A stretch of 64,000 bases of DNA from Taibaiella soli (GTDB lineage: Bacteria; Bacteroidota; Bacteroidia; Chitinophagales; Chitinophagaceae): contig NZ_QKTW01000025.1 of assembly GCF_003236175.1 (NCBI RefSeq), positions 187,902 through 251,901 on the forward strand, in the 5' to 3' direction. Every line of letters begins with the position of its first letter. Within the stretch, counting starts at the first letter, position 1. A program made the translations under genes and the position numbers. The notes beneath the pieces were generated by a model. It was not told the DNA's origin. It saw nothing but the letters and a program-made list of their open reading frames with translations, and searched no databases. Shown here piece by piece: positions 25,619 through 34,311 of the stretch.

Positions 25619-27796
25619 ATGTCTCAAACCACACTAATTTCCCGCGTGTTATCGCGCACTGCGGTCCTGATTTTATCGGTGGCTTCCAGTTTCACTACAC
25701 ATGCAAAAGAAGGTATGTGGCTGCCTCCTACCGTTAAAAATCGCGAAGCTGACATGAAAGCGATGGGGCTCGAAATCCCTGTTGAAAAATTATACAACGA
25801 CAATGGTACCGGCTTCAATAATGCGGTGGTATTGTTTGGTAAAGGTTGCACCGGCGAACTCGTTTCATCCAAGGGGCTGATCCTTACCAACCACCATTGC
25901 GGTTATGGTTCTGTACAAGCTTTAAGCGGACCAGGTAAAGATTATTTTGCCAACGGTTTCTGGGCGATGAACAATGGCGAAGAACTTCCATGTCCGGGTC
26001 TCACGGTTACATTCATCCGTAAAATGGAAAATGTGACAGACAATATCCTCAGCAATCTCGCAGATACTATGAGCGGTCCGTCCCGCGACAGCATCATTGC
26101 ACGCCGCATTAAAAATCTGGAAAAAGGATATCAGTATGCCACAAAACTGGATGCCATGATCAAACCGTATTTTAATGGCAACCAATATTGGGTCATCGTC
26201 AGCGAAACTTACCGCGATATCCGTCTGGTTGGTTTTCCGCCAAACGGTGTAGGTGTTTTCGGTGGCGATTATGACAACTGGATGTGGCCGCGCCATAACG
26301 GCGATTTCAGCGTGTTCCGCATTTACGCAGGCAAAGACAACAAACCTGCTGACTACGCGAAAGACAACAAACCTTACGAAGCCAAACAATTCTTTACCAT
26401 CAACGCCAAAGGTTATAAAGAAGGTGATTTCACCATGGTTTATGGTTTCCCCGGCACTACGCAGGAATATATTTCTTCGTTTCAGCTGAACCAGATTTAT
26501 TCCGTCACCGATCCGATCCGCATTGAAGCGCGCACCAAAAAACTGGATGTGTGGGGTAAAAACATGAAAGCTAATCGTGATATTTTCCTGAAGTATACTT
26601 CTAAACGTGCTGGTATTGCTAACGGCTGGAAAAAATGGCAAGGTGAAGTACGAGGTTTGCAGATCAACAATGTGATGAGCAAAAAACAGGGTTTTGAAAC
26701 TGACTTCCAGGAATGGGCTTCGCGCGATACATCTACTCCATTTGCAGAGAACCTGCTTGCGGAACTGGAAGCTTCTGCGACGGCTGCCGACAGCCTTATC
26801 AAAGCAGAGGAATATATCCGCGAAGCAGTACTTGGCATTGAACTCATCAATGAAGGATCAGCACTCAACGAAATGATGATGCAGTTCCGCAAAGGCAAAA
26901 GCGCTGCCAACGGCGGTGCTGACTGGGAACGCATGGTCAATAACTGGGCTGGTTTCTATAAAAATTATGACCTCAACACCGACAAACAGGTATTCACTAC
27001 ATTGATGCCTTTCTTCTTTGATAAAGCCGGAAACTTTGTCCCTGATTATTTCAAACAGGAATACAAACGCCACGGAAGTGATTTTAATAAATGGGCGGAT
27101 GATATTTACAGTAGTTCGCTTTTAACTAGTGCAGACAAACTAAATGAATTTGCACAAAAAGCATCGCCAGCCGACAGCAACGAAATCAAAAAAGATCTGG
27201 CTTATCAATTATATAAATCAATTATCGTTGAGCGTAATGAACGTGTCGTACCAAAACTGAGCGCCTTCAACGCCCGGCTGGCAACATTGAATCGCCTTTA
27301 TATGAAGAGTCAGATGAACAAAGATGAAGGCAAAAAAGCTTTTTATCCGGATGCGAATCTGACGCTGCGCCTTACTTATGGCAAAGTTCAGGGTATTGAT
27401 CCCGATGGACCAGCGCCCTATAGTTTCCAGACCAATCTCGACGAGATCATGACGAGAGAAAATCCGGCGATCGAAGAATTTCATGTTCCGGCTAAATTGA
27501 AAGAACTGCACGACAAGAAAAATTACGGCAAATGGGCTGCAAATGGAACAGTGCCTGTAGCATTTACAGCCAGCAATCATACTTCAGGCGGAAACTCCGG
27601 TAGTCCGGTGCTGAATGCAAAAGGAGAACTGATTGGTATCAACTTCGATCGTATCTGGGAAGGAACGATGAGCGATCTCTATTTTGACCCGAATCTTTGC
27701 CGCAATATTTCAGTGGATATTCGCTACACGCTTTTCATCATTGAAAAATTTGGTGGTGCAGGCTGGTTACTGAAAGAAATGAAATTTGCGAAGTAA
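25619..27796 (+). CDS. S46 dipeptidyl-peptidase, DPP11-type
   Basis: Periplasmic enzyme that clips dipeptides from peptide N-termini. 725 residues, normal for S46. Signal peptide 1-29. The chymotrypsin-like triad parts are visible: His in LTNHHCG (residues 92-93), the conserved GGDYDNWMWPRHNGDFSVFRIYAG block carrying the Asp, and Ser660 in TSGGNSGSP. The residue 18 positions after the serine is Arg678 (NFDRIWEG). In this family Arg here marks DPP11 (cleavage after Asp/Glu) and Gly marks DPP7, so acidic P1 preference is predicted. The gene is followed by a hairpin terminator at 27888. Confidence 0.93.
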   Translation: MSQTTLISRVLSRTAVLILSVASSFTTHAKEGMWLPPTVKNREADMKAMGLEIPVEKLYNDNGTGFNNAVVLFGKGCTGELVSSKGLILTNHHCGYGSVQALSGPGKDYFANGFWAMNNGEELPCPGLTVTFIRKMENVTDNILSNLADTMSGPSRDSIIARRIKNLEKGYQYATKLDAMIKPYFNGNQYWVIVSETYRDIRLVGFPPNGVGVFGGDYDNWMWPRHNGDFSVFRIYAGKDNKPADYAKDNKPYEAKQFFTINAKGYKEGDFTMVYGFPGTTQEYISSFQLNQIYSVTDPIRIEARTKKLDVWGKNMKANRDIFLKYTSKRAGIANGWKKWQGEVRGLQINNVMSKKQGFETDFQEWASRDTSTPFAENLLAELEASATAADSLIKAEEYIREAVLGIELINEGSALNEMMMQFRKGKSAANGGADWERMVNNWAGFYKNYDLNTDKQVFTTLMPFFFDKAGNFVPDYFKQEYKRHGSDFNKWADDIYSSSLLTSADKLNEFAQKASPADSNEIKKDLAYQLYKSIIVERNERVVPKLSAFNARLATLNRLYMKSQMNKDEGKKAFYPDANLTLRLTYGKVQGIDPDGPAPYSFQTNLDEIMTRENPAIEEFHVPAKLKELHDKKNYGKWAANGTVPVAFTASNHTSGGNSGSPVLNAKGELIGINFDRIWEGTMSDLYFDPNLCRNISVDIRYTLFIIEKFGGAGWLLKEMKFAK

Positions 27797-27887
27797 GCCC
27801 AAGGCGTAAAACTGAAAGTGATCCCACAACGTTAATATCACGAGAGACACCTTCTTTCGTCCATGGCATATAAAAATTGGAAAAAGT

Positions 27888-27919
27888 AAAAGGTCAATGA
27901 AATTTCATTGGCCTTTTTT
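27888..27919 (+). terminator. AAAGGTCAATGAAA hairpin, copy 1
   Basis: AAAAGGTCAATGAAA pairs with TTTCATTGGCCTTTT (one G-U), followed by T. It ends the S46 gene. A near-identical hairpin at 29716 ends the next gene, and both are followed by a GTCCA motif. Confidence 0.82.
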
Positions 27920-28047
27920 ATGTCCAACCGCTATCAATTTTACACACAACTTCCCTGCTTCTCATTCTTAAACATCCACTTTTAAATAAACCGGCACGTT
28001 TTTTGATAGGTCTTAAATAATTATACATATACATTAATACACACACA

Positions 28048-29673
28048 ATGAAAACCATTTTTACACCATTCATCAACCTACTATTTTTTTTTCTACTCTT
28101 AACGACTGTTGCAACCGCGCAACCAACTAGTGCTCCTATTTCAGCCCAGCCCTCCCTATTTACTTACTTCACGCCGTTATCTCCAGACATGCCCGAAGGA
28201 TCTAATATGGCTAGTAAAGCAATCGTTCTTTTGAATAGAGGTTTTCCTTATCCAGAGATGTACGGAAATGAGTGGCTTAGAGGCGCAGATGGTACTGCAT
28301 TTTTTATTCGTACATTTTTAGATAATACGTCCGACGCTAATAAATTATGTATATGCATGACCGGCCATCAGATAGCTAATTTGTTTCCTGATGGCACTAC
28401 ACCCACCATAGGAAGTAATCTACTTTTATACACGGATATATACATGGGTTATTTAGGACAAGCTATTACTGATTCGCGCGGCAATTCAATAAACCGTACC
28501 ACAAATTTTTCAAAAAGTTATTTAGCTTCAGCCAAGCTTCTTGAATATTTCAAAGAAGGCACGAGTAAAGATATCGCTCTTCTGCTGGTTGATAAACGAG
28601 ACTTACCATCGGCCTGGATCGGGACATTAGGTTACGATTTTGACGACGACAACAGCAGCTGGATCGGGAATGCTTTCTATACACTTGCGCACCCACACTA
28701 TTACCCACAGCGACTTACGAACAACGAGACGGTTACGAATAATGCAACAAACTTCGTTCAACTTTCCAGCAGTGCACCTTATGCCGGCGGTTCTGTAGGC
28801 TCCGGTGCGCCACTAGTGATATCTTCGGCAACCACCGGTACTACTCCCATAGTAAAAGGCGTAGTTTCAGGCGGAGTCGACAATCTATGGTTTAATGACC
28901 TCAACGGCATTAGATATTATTATGGGTTCAATTCAAACGCTACTAAAATCAAAGCGTTGGAGCAAGCCATCCGTCAAAATTGCTGGAACAAAAGAGATAG
29001 TTTTAATATCTCTGTCGGTGGCTTATATCGCATATCGGCTGTCAAAGACAATCAAAGCACAACGAACGCATATAGTCAAAATGTGTCCCTAAACAATGCA
29101 TCTTCACTTGTTGGTTCCGCAACTTCCGCTTATACAGAAACTACCGAAGACCTGGAAGTGACCCATTTGCATGGAAACATATGCACGATCGGGGACTTTA
29201 CGCTACCGGTTAATCACCCAACAAGCAGTAAACCTTGGCAGGTTGCCATTGCTTGTAAAGAAATTGATGTAAGCACTGATTTTACTTATACAGCGTCGGG
29301 CGAGTCAGAATTAAATCTATCGTCAGTAGTAATTGATGCGGAAACAAGCCCTTCTTCCCGTCAAACTGATAGTACAGTAAAATTAATCACAACAACCAAT
29401 CTCGAAACAGAGAATCGATTGAGTGTCTATCCAAACCCAAGCAATACAGGTGTATTCAATATCACGGTACAGCTTAAAGGTTCAAACACCCAGCAGAACT
29501 ATACGCTGCAAATGCTTTCGGCTGACGGCAAAATCATTTATCAGACAACGGGACAGAGTGGGATGCAGCATACTGTGGACATTCACCAATATGCAACTGG
29601 CTTTTACTTTGTCACCGTCAGAGATAATAAAGGAAATATACTGCAACGTGCGACTGTTGCATACGGCAACTAA
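28048..29673 (+). CDS. T9SS-exported trypsin-like serine protease
   Basis: 541 residues with a signal peptide (ends VATAQ). Residues about 75-300 read as a chymotrypsin-fold protease: CMTGHQIAN for the His, DIALLLVDKRD for the Asp and GGSVGSGAPLV for the Ser. The serine motif GSVGSGAP departs from the usual GDSGGP, so activity is likely but not certain. The C-terminal 85 residues are a type A sorting domain (LSVYPNPSNTGVFNITV ... GFYFVTVRDNKGNILQR). Codon choice is more AT-rich than in neighbouring genes, and matching terminators flank the gene, so it may be a later acquisition. Confidence 0.85.
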   Translation: MKTIFTPFINLLFFFLLLTTVATAQPTSAPISAQPSLFTYFTPLSPDMPEGSNMASKAIVLLNRGFPYPEMYGNEWLRGADGTAFFIRTFLDNTSDANKLCICMTGHQIANLFPDGTTPTIGSNLLLYTDIYMGYLGQAITDSRGNSINRTTNFSKSYLASAKLLEYFKEGTSKDIALLLVDKRDLPSAWIGTLGYDFDDDNSSWIGNAFYTLAHPHYYPQRLTNNETVTNNATNFVQLSSSAPYAGGSVGSGAPLVISSATTGTTPIVKGVVSGGVDNLWFNDLNGIRYYYGFNSNATKIKALEQAIRQNCWNKRDSFNISVGGLYRISAVKDNQSTTNAYSQNVSLNNASSLVGSATSAYTETTEDLEVTHLHGNICTIGDFTLPVNHPTSSKPWQVAIACKEIDVSTDFTYTASGESELNLSSVVIDAETSPSSRQTDSTVKLITTTNLETENRLSVYPNPSNTGVFNITVQLKGSNTQQNYTLQMLSADGKIIYQTTGQSGMQHTVDIHQYATGFYFVTVRDNKGNILQRATVAYGN

Positions 29674-29715
29674 TATCGATCAAGCGAAAAACATGCAAAG
29701 CTTCTTGAACAACCT

Positions 29716-29750
29716 AAAAAAGGTCAATGAAAATTTCATTGACCTTTTTT
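29716..29750 (+). terminator. AAAGGTCAATGAAA hairpin, copy 2
   Basis: AAAAAAGGTCAATGAAA pairs perfectly with TTTCATTGACCTTTTTT. It terminates the trypsin-like protease gene and repeats the hairpin at 27888. Confidence 0.85.
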
Positions 29751-29784
29751 AGGTCCATCCCATTCATGAAAATACAAACCAGCG

Positions 29785-30717
29785 TTACGGCCGGTAGCTC
29801 AGCTCACACCAAACCTTTGTCTCATTCACGCCCAGGGCATTTCTTCCATAGCTACTAATACCGATCAGCGCATTGTAATACTGCTTTGTCTGTGGCATTG
29901 GGCCGAGCACTTTTACGTAAATCACTTTTTCATTGCCCGGATTGAAAACCTTTATAATCGTGCCTTTGGGCGCATTGTTGAAAAATGCAAAATATGGTTC
30001 GCCCTTGCTCTTCGACTGACCATCAAAAAATACAGCGGCGCCTTTTTCCGTAGTGATATTCTGACCGTTACTCGTTTGCTCATCAAACAGAGCCATAGCA
30101 TTTGATTTAGGCGTTGCCACCATTGTATCTGCGAGACGCAAGGTATCTGCAGGTATCACTGCCCTCGTCGTTTCTACCGCTGTTGACGGAATTGGTAAAG
30201 AAGCAACAGACTTAACTGCATTGGTTGTTTTTGGCGTGGTACTTACCGGAAGCTGCATATCAGTAGCATCGTACATGATCCATCCGATCAATAATGTGCT
30301 GCCTGGCGTCACCGCGTTATCTGGTAAATGATTCCACTCCTGGAGGCTGCGTTGCGAAACGCCCATAATTCTGGCCAGCGAAGAAAGCTGATCATCCGTT
30401 TTCACATGACGGAAAAGCGGTCGTGTCTCCGAGCCAATCACCGGTGGTTTCGTGATTTTATTATAGGCACCGAGTGGCACGTAAATAACCTTGTGATCTG
30501 CGAGATTGTCCTGATAATTGATCTGATTGGCATCCGCAAGCATAGCAGGCGGCACATGATATCTGCGGGCAATTGAAAACACGGTTTCGCCGGGCTTTAC
30601 CGCATGTTTCAACATCCAGTCATTATCATGACTGACCACAAATAAACTATCATTTTTCTGTGCACGTGAAGAAAAGCAAATGCAACAAAAAACAAATGCA
30701 AAGAGGAATTTATACAT
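29785..30717 (-). CDS. Exported protein with two LysM domains and an RlpA-like barrel
   Basis: 310 residues from the ATG at 30717 (MYKFLFAFVFCCICFSSRAQ, a clean signal peptide); the 18 codons upstream would overlap the rRNA methyltransferase gene and spoil the signal. Two LysM peptidoglycan-binding domains follow (HAVKPGETVFSIARRYHVP and RHVKTDDQLSSLARIMGVS). After a Thr/Ala-rich linker the C-terminal 95 residues look like an RlpA-type double-psi barrel (GTIIKVFNPGNEKVIYVKVLG ... GRNALGV). It probably binds cell-wall glycan in the periplasm, either as a lytic enzyme or a structural factor. A conserved catalytic Asp is not evident. Confidence 0.82.
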   Translation of the reverse strand: MYKFLFAFVFCCICFSSRAQKNDSLFVVSHDNDWMLKHAVKPGETVFSIARRYHVPPAMLADANQINYQDNLADHKVIYVPLGAYNKITKPPVIGSETRPLFRHVKTDDQLSSLARIMGVSQRSLQEWNHLPDNAVTPGSTLLIGWIMYDATDMQLPVSTTPKTTNAVKSVASLPIPSTAVETTRAVIPADTLRLADTMVATPKSNAMALFDEQTSNGQNITTEKGAAVFFDGQSKSKGEPYFAFFNNAPKGTIIKVFNPGNEKVIYVKVLGPMPQTKQYYNALIGISSYGRNALGVNETKVWCELSYRP

Positions 30718-30754
30718 GAAGGATAAAATTATTGCACACTTGAAGGTACAATAA

Positions 30755-32122
30755 TTATGCCCAATCCGCATCGCTGATATCCATGCGAATACGCCAATGT
30801 TTTGGCAGATAATTGTTGAAACGGTTGCCCAATGATTTTACCCAACCAAGTCCCCAACCTTTGTAAGTTACCAGCAGCCAGCCTTTCGGAGCAGCGTCAA
30901 CGCCAAAGTCTTCTTTCTTTAAGAAACGTAGCGCTTGTTCTTTTTCAAGTTCAATTTTGGCGATGTCTGGGTGAATATCAATGCTCATCGCCAACTCATG
31001 CGCCGGCAACCATTCTTTAGCTGTGGGACTACCTAACGTAATACCGGTTTTACGCAAGTAAACAGCTTTCGATAAGATGTGAAAATCTGCTTCGTGAACT
31101 GAGTTGATCGCAAAAAATTCTTCTTTACCCGGCAGACATAAATAGTCTACACCCGGTTTTAGCAAAGAGGTTGTTTGTGCATGTACAGTTTTATTGTGCA
31201 GCGTTTTGAATTTGGGAGCGCGTATCTCGTCCGTTTCATCCTTCTTACGAATCGCAGCAATGAAGAAACCTTCACCTTTTACCAGATGCGGCATAAAACG
31301 ATAACCCGCCATTTTTCCTTGAGCAGAATAGGTTTTTACAACATTCCAATTTTCCGGCACATCGATGTCTAATGTCTCGACTTCATAGGTTTCAGCCAGC
31401 CAATCCAGAATTTGTTCGTCTTCCTCCGGCGAGTATGAACAAGTAGCATAAAACAAAACACCTTCTTCTTTAAGTGCAGGCCATACATCAGCTAAAATCC
31501 GCTGCTGACGCTGACTACAAAGTGCTACGTTATTTTCGCTCCATTCTTCTAATGCACGTGCATCTTTACGAAACAGCCCAGAACCGCTACAAGGCGCATC
31601 CACAACAATAGCATCAAAATAACCTTCCAGTTTACCAAAATCACGAGGATCATTACTAGTCACCCAGGTATTCATAAAGCCCCAGCGCGTCATATTCTCT
31701 TCCAGAATAGAAGCGCGCGTACGAATAACTTCATTAGAAACCAGGAGACTTTCGCCAGTCAATGCAGATGCGAGCAATGTGCTTTTTCCGCCAGGGGCGG
31801 CGCAGAGATCCAGCACTCTTAATTTATCTCTTTCAGGATAAACGGCGCGGAACAAATAATCCAGAAACATCGATGAGGCTTCCTGTACGTAGTAGGCGCC
31901 TGCATGATACGCAGGATCGAGCGTAAAGACTGGACGCTCAGGCAATACTCTCCCCTCTGCACACCAAGGCACGATTGCATTTCGCACCAGCGATTGCATT
32001 TGCTTTACGGGATGCAAACGCACGCTGGTAACTGCCGGCAGCTGATGCGCCGCCAGAAAGGCTTTTTCATCGAAGCCTTTTACGGATTGGAGATCGTGTA
32101 TGAGTGATGCCGGAATACTCAA
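30755..32122 (-). CDS. RsmB/RsmF-type 16S rRNA (cytosine-C5) methyltransferase
   Basis: 455 residues. The NOL1/NOP2/Sun methyltransferase core is clear: SAM-binding VLDLCAAPGGKS, DAPCSGSGLFRKD with one catalytic Cys, and ATCSYSPEEDEQ with the other. A C-terminal 150-residue PUA-like RNA-binding part follows (GWLLVTYKGWGLGWVK). Only a TTG codon (32122-32120) is available as a start near the expected N-terminus, since the next ATG is about 40 codons into the domain. A non-ATG start is therefore likely. The LysM gene follows after 37 bases. Confidence 0.92.
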   Translation of the reverse strand: MSIPASLIHDLQSVKGFDEKAFLAAHQLPAVTSVRLHPVKQMQSLVRNAIVPWCAEGRVLPERPVFTLDPAYHAGAYYVQEASSMFLDYLFRAVYPERDKLRVLDLCAAPGGKSTLLASALTGESLLVSNEVIRTRASILEENMTRWGFMNTWVTSNDPRDFGKLEGYFDAIVVDAPCSGSGLFRKDARALEEWSENNVALCSQRQQRILADVWPALKEEGVLFYATCSYSPEEDEQILDWLAETYEVETLDIDVPENWNVVKTYSAQGKMAGYRFMPHLVKGEGFFIAAIRKKDETDEIRAPKFKTLHNKTVHAQTTSLLKPGVDYLCLPGKEEFFAINSVHEADFHILSKAVYLRKTGITLGSPTAKEWLPAHELAMSIDIHPDIAKIELEKEQALRFLKKEDFGVDAAPKGWLLVTYKGWGLGWVKSLGNRFNNYLPKHWRIRMDISDADWA

Positions 32123-32135
32123 ATTGTTACTTATT

Positions 32136-32266
32136 TTGCTTAAAGCTCAAAGCCTAAAGCTTGAAGCTGTGTGATTACAAATTTGCTTAAAGCCTAAGGC
32201 TTAAAACTGTGTTATTACTTTCTTTGCTCAAAGCTTGACACTTAAAACTTAAAACTGCGTTGTTAC
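32136..32266. repeat. Three imperfect tandem copies of a TTTGCTTAAAGC unit
   Basis: Units of about 40-45 bases start at 32136, 32182 and 32224. Each opens with TTGCT(T/C)AAAGC and closes with CTG(T/C)GT-N-(A/T)TTAC. They lie between the rRNA methyltransferase start and the four-helix bundle gene. No coding potential was seen. Confidence 0.55.
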
Positions 32267-32278
32267 CAATAGCTGTTC

Positions 32279-32656
32279 TTAGCGAATAGCACTTGTGTTT
32301 TTTGCCCGAATAGATTTTATAAGCCCAATGAGCATTGCCTTTACTGCGTTTATTTTTTCGGAAGCAATATCGTACTTCGGCTTTGGTATAAAATCCAAAT
32401 CAAAAGCAAGTAATAGACAGTACTCAGTTTCATTAAGCGATCCTAATGCAATATCCAAAAAGTGTACAAAGTCTTTTTCAGAATTTCTTCCACACCCCTC
32501 TACGATGTTTAACGGTGTAGAAGCACTTGAACGTTTCAGTTGTGAGGTCAATCCAAACCGCTCGTCGGTTGGAAATCCTGATGCTATTTCCTTATAAATA
32601 AACAGACAAAATTCATGCGCCCTTTGCCGAACTTCATAATTTCGATAATTCCTCAT
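32279..32656 (-). CDS. Four-helix bundle protein (23S rRNA IVS-type family)
   Basis: 125 residues matching the four-helix bundle family often found in rRNA intervening sequences: RNYRNYEVRQRAHEFCLFIYKEIASGFPTDERFGLTSQLKRSS, then STPLNIVEGCGRNSEKDFVHFLDIALGSLNETEYCLLLA. The protein forms a small helical bundle, and pentamers are known for relatives. Its biochemical role is unknown. Here it is not inside an rRNA gene but sits alone between repeat-rich gaps, which fits a mobile or freely inserted gene. Confidence 0.85.
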   Translation of the reverse strand: MRNYRNYEVRQRAHEFCLFIYKEIASGFPTDERFGLTSQLKRSSASTPLNIVEGCGRNSEKDFVHFLDIALGSLNETEYCLLLAFDLDFIPKPKYDIASEKINAVKAMLIGLIKSIRAKNTSAIR

Positions 32657-32736
32657 AGCATCAAATGTATGCCATTAAAAGCCTGACAATCAAAGCAAAA
32701 AGCTTGAATTCTGCTACAATTTGACGCTTCAAATAT

Positions 32737-32791
32737 AAAGCTCAAAACTCGTTATCGGGAGATTGCGCTCCACGGGCAAGTTTTGAGCTTT
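32737..32791. repeat. Inverted repeat AAAGCTCAAAACT / AGTTTTGAGCTTT
   Basis: Perfect 13-base arms enclose about 29 bases containing GATTGCGCTCCACGGG. It lies just past the purB stop codon (minus strand). The long loop and missing T-run argue against a standard terminator. Confidence 0.5.
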
Positions 32792-32809
32792 AGGCGTTAA
32801 GCTTTCAGC

Positions 32810-34159
32810 TTAATAAGGAAACTCCACACCTGTATAGTTATGCGGCGTAATCGCTTTCAGCTCTTTTTTGAGCTTTGCATTAATTTTCAGCGTATCGATG
32901 AATTCGTGAATATCCTGTTTAGAGATACCTGCTTTACCGCGGGTCAGCGCTTTCAGCGCTTCGTACGGCTGCGGATAATTTTCACGACGCAACACTGTTT
33001 GAATTGCTTCTGCAACTACCGCCCAGTTGTGCTCCAGATCTTCTTTCATTTTGCTGTCGTTCAGCAATAATTTACCAAGACCTTTTTCCAGTGAACGAAG
33101 TGCAAGGAAGCTATGCGCCATTGGCACACCTACGTTACGCAATACAGTGCTGTCGGTAAGATCGCGCTGCAAACGACTGATCGGCAGTTTCGCTGCGAGG
33201 TGCTCGTACAATGCATTTGCAATACCGAAGTTACCTTCTGCATTTTCGAAATCGATCGGATTTACTTTATGCGGCATCGCGGAAGAACCAACCTCACCTG
33301 CTTTTACTTTTTGCTTAAAGTATTCCATCGAAATGTATGTCCACATATCACGACAGAAATCGACCAGGATGGTATTGATGCGTTTCAGCGCATCAAATTG
33401 CGCAGCGAGGTTATCATAATGCTCAATCTGCGTGGTGTATTGCATACGTTCCAGACCCAGTTTGCGGCTTACGAAATCGTTACCGAAACGAATCCAGTCG
33501 ATCGCAGGAAACGCCACGTGGTGCGCATTGAAGTTACCGGTAGCACCGCCGAACTTTGCAGCAAACGGCACGTGCGACAGTTGACGAATCTGACCCTCGA
33601 GACGTTCTACAAACACCATAATCTCTTTACCGAGCGTAGTTGGAGACGCCGGCTGACCGTGTGTACGCGCCAACAGGGAGATTTTTTTCCAGTCTTTTGC
33701 CATTTTGCGCAGTTGCAGCAAAATGTTTTCCAACGCAGGCATATATTGTTCTTCCAGTGCTTCTTTCCAGGAAAGCGGCACTGCAGTATTGTTCACATCT
33801 TGAGAAGTAAGGCCAAAGTGTACCCACTCTGCTACATCTCCTGCGCCCATTTCATTGAGCTTTTCTTTGATGAAATATTCAACAGCCTTTACGTCGTGGT
33901 TCGTGGTACGTTCAATGGTTTTGATCTGCTGAGCGTCTGCTTCAGTGAAGTTTTCATAAATGCTACGCAGTTTCGCAGCTTTTACTTTTGCCGGCAGGAC
34001 AAAGATTTTCTTTTCAGCGAGGAAAATGAAATATTCGATCTCTACACGAACGCGATAACGGATCAGGCCAAATTCTGAAAAATACGGAGCCAGTGAGGCA
34101 AGCTGGGCACGGTAGCGGCCATCTACCGGGCTAATTGCTGTAAGCGCTGTTAAATCCAT
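32810..34159 (-). CDS. purB: Adenylosuccinate lyase
   Basis: Cleaves SAICAR and adenylosuccinate, releasing fumarate, in purine synthesis. 449 residues, close to the E. coli-type enzyme (RYRAQLASLAPYFSEFGLIRYRV at the N-terminus). The fumarase/aspartase superfamily signature GSSAMPHKVNPIDFEN lies around residue 290, and TSQDVNNTA and TARTHGQPASPTT-type motifs are present. A TATCTTTG box ends five bases before the ATG, so the mRNA may be leaderless. Single-gene unit. Confidence 0.96.
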   Translation of the reverse strand: MDLTALTAISPVDGRYRAQLASLAPYFSEFGLIRYRVRVEIEYFIFLAEKKIFVLPAKVKAAKLRSIYENFTEADAQQIKTIERTTNHDVKAVEYFIKEKLNEMGAGDVAEWVHFGLTSQDVNNTAVPLSWKEALEEQYMPALENILLQLRKMAKDWKKISLLARTHGQPASPTTLGKEIMVFVERLEGQIRQLSHVPFAAKFGGATGNFNAHHVAFPAIDWIRFGNDFVSRKLGLERMQYTTQIEHYDNLAAQFDALKRINTILVDFCRDMWTYISMEYFKQKVKAGEVGSSAMPHKVNPIDFENAEGNFGIANALYEHLAAKLPISRLQRDLTDSTVLRNVGVPMAHSFLALRSLEKGLGKLLLNDSKMKEDLEHNWAVVAEAIQTVLRRENYPQPYEALKALTRGKAGISKQDIHEFIDTLKINAKLKKELKAITPHNYTGVEFPY

Positions 34160-34164
34160 GGCTG

Positions 34165-34172
34165 CAAAGATA
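34165..34172 (-). promoter_or_regulatory. purB -7 box
   Basis: TATCTTTG on the minus strand. The last G is five bases before the ATG. No good -33 element is visible. Confidence 0.4.
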
Positions 34173-34274
34173 ACCTGATTGGGGTAATTAGTTAAATAGG
34201 TAAATAGGCAAATATGTCAATGTGCTGAATGTGGGAGAATGTGTCTTTGCGAGAAACCCTCGTTATATGAAGCA

Positions 34275-34311
34275 GACTCGCGCTGAGATCCCCTTCAGGG
34301 GTTAAGGGTTA
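34275..34311 (-). repeat. CCCCTNAAGGGG element over the xerD stop codon
   Basis: On the minus strand xerD ends ...AACCCTTAACCCCTGAAGGGG and runs on into ATCTCAGCGCGAGT. The stop codon TAA lies inside the repeat. Same orientation relative to its gene as the copies at 48830, 49238 and 63026. Confidence 0.55.

Noticed and set aside
25922..26641. 239-codon minus-strand frame inside the S46 peptidase gene
   Set aside because: It is antisense to a well-supported enzyme and its translation is Phe/Val/His-rich without any motif; a shadow of the real gene.
33113..34078. 321-codon plus-strand frame inside purB
   Set aside because: Antisense shadow of adenylosuccinate lyase with no independent support.
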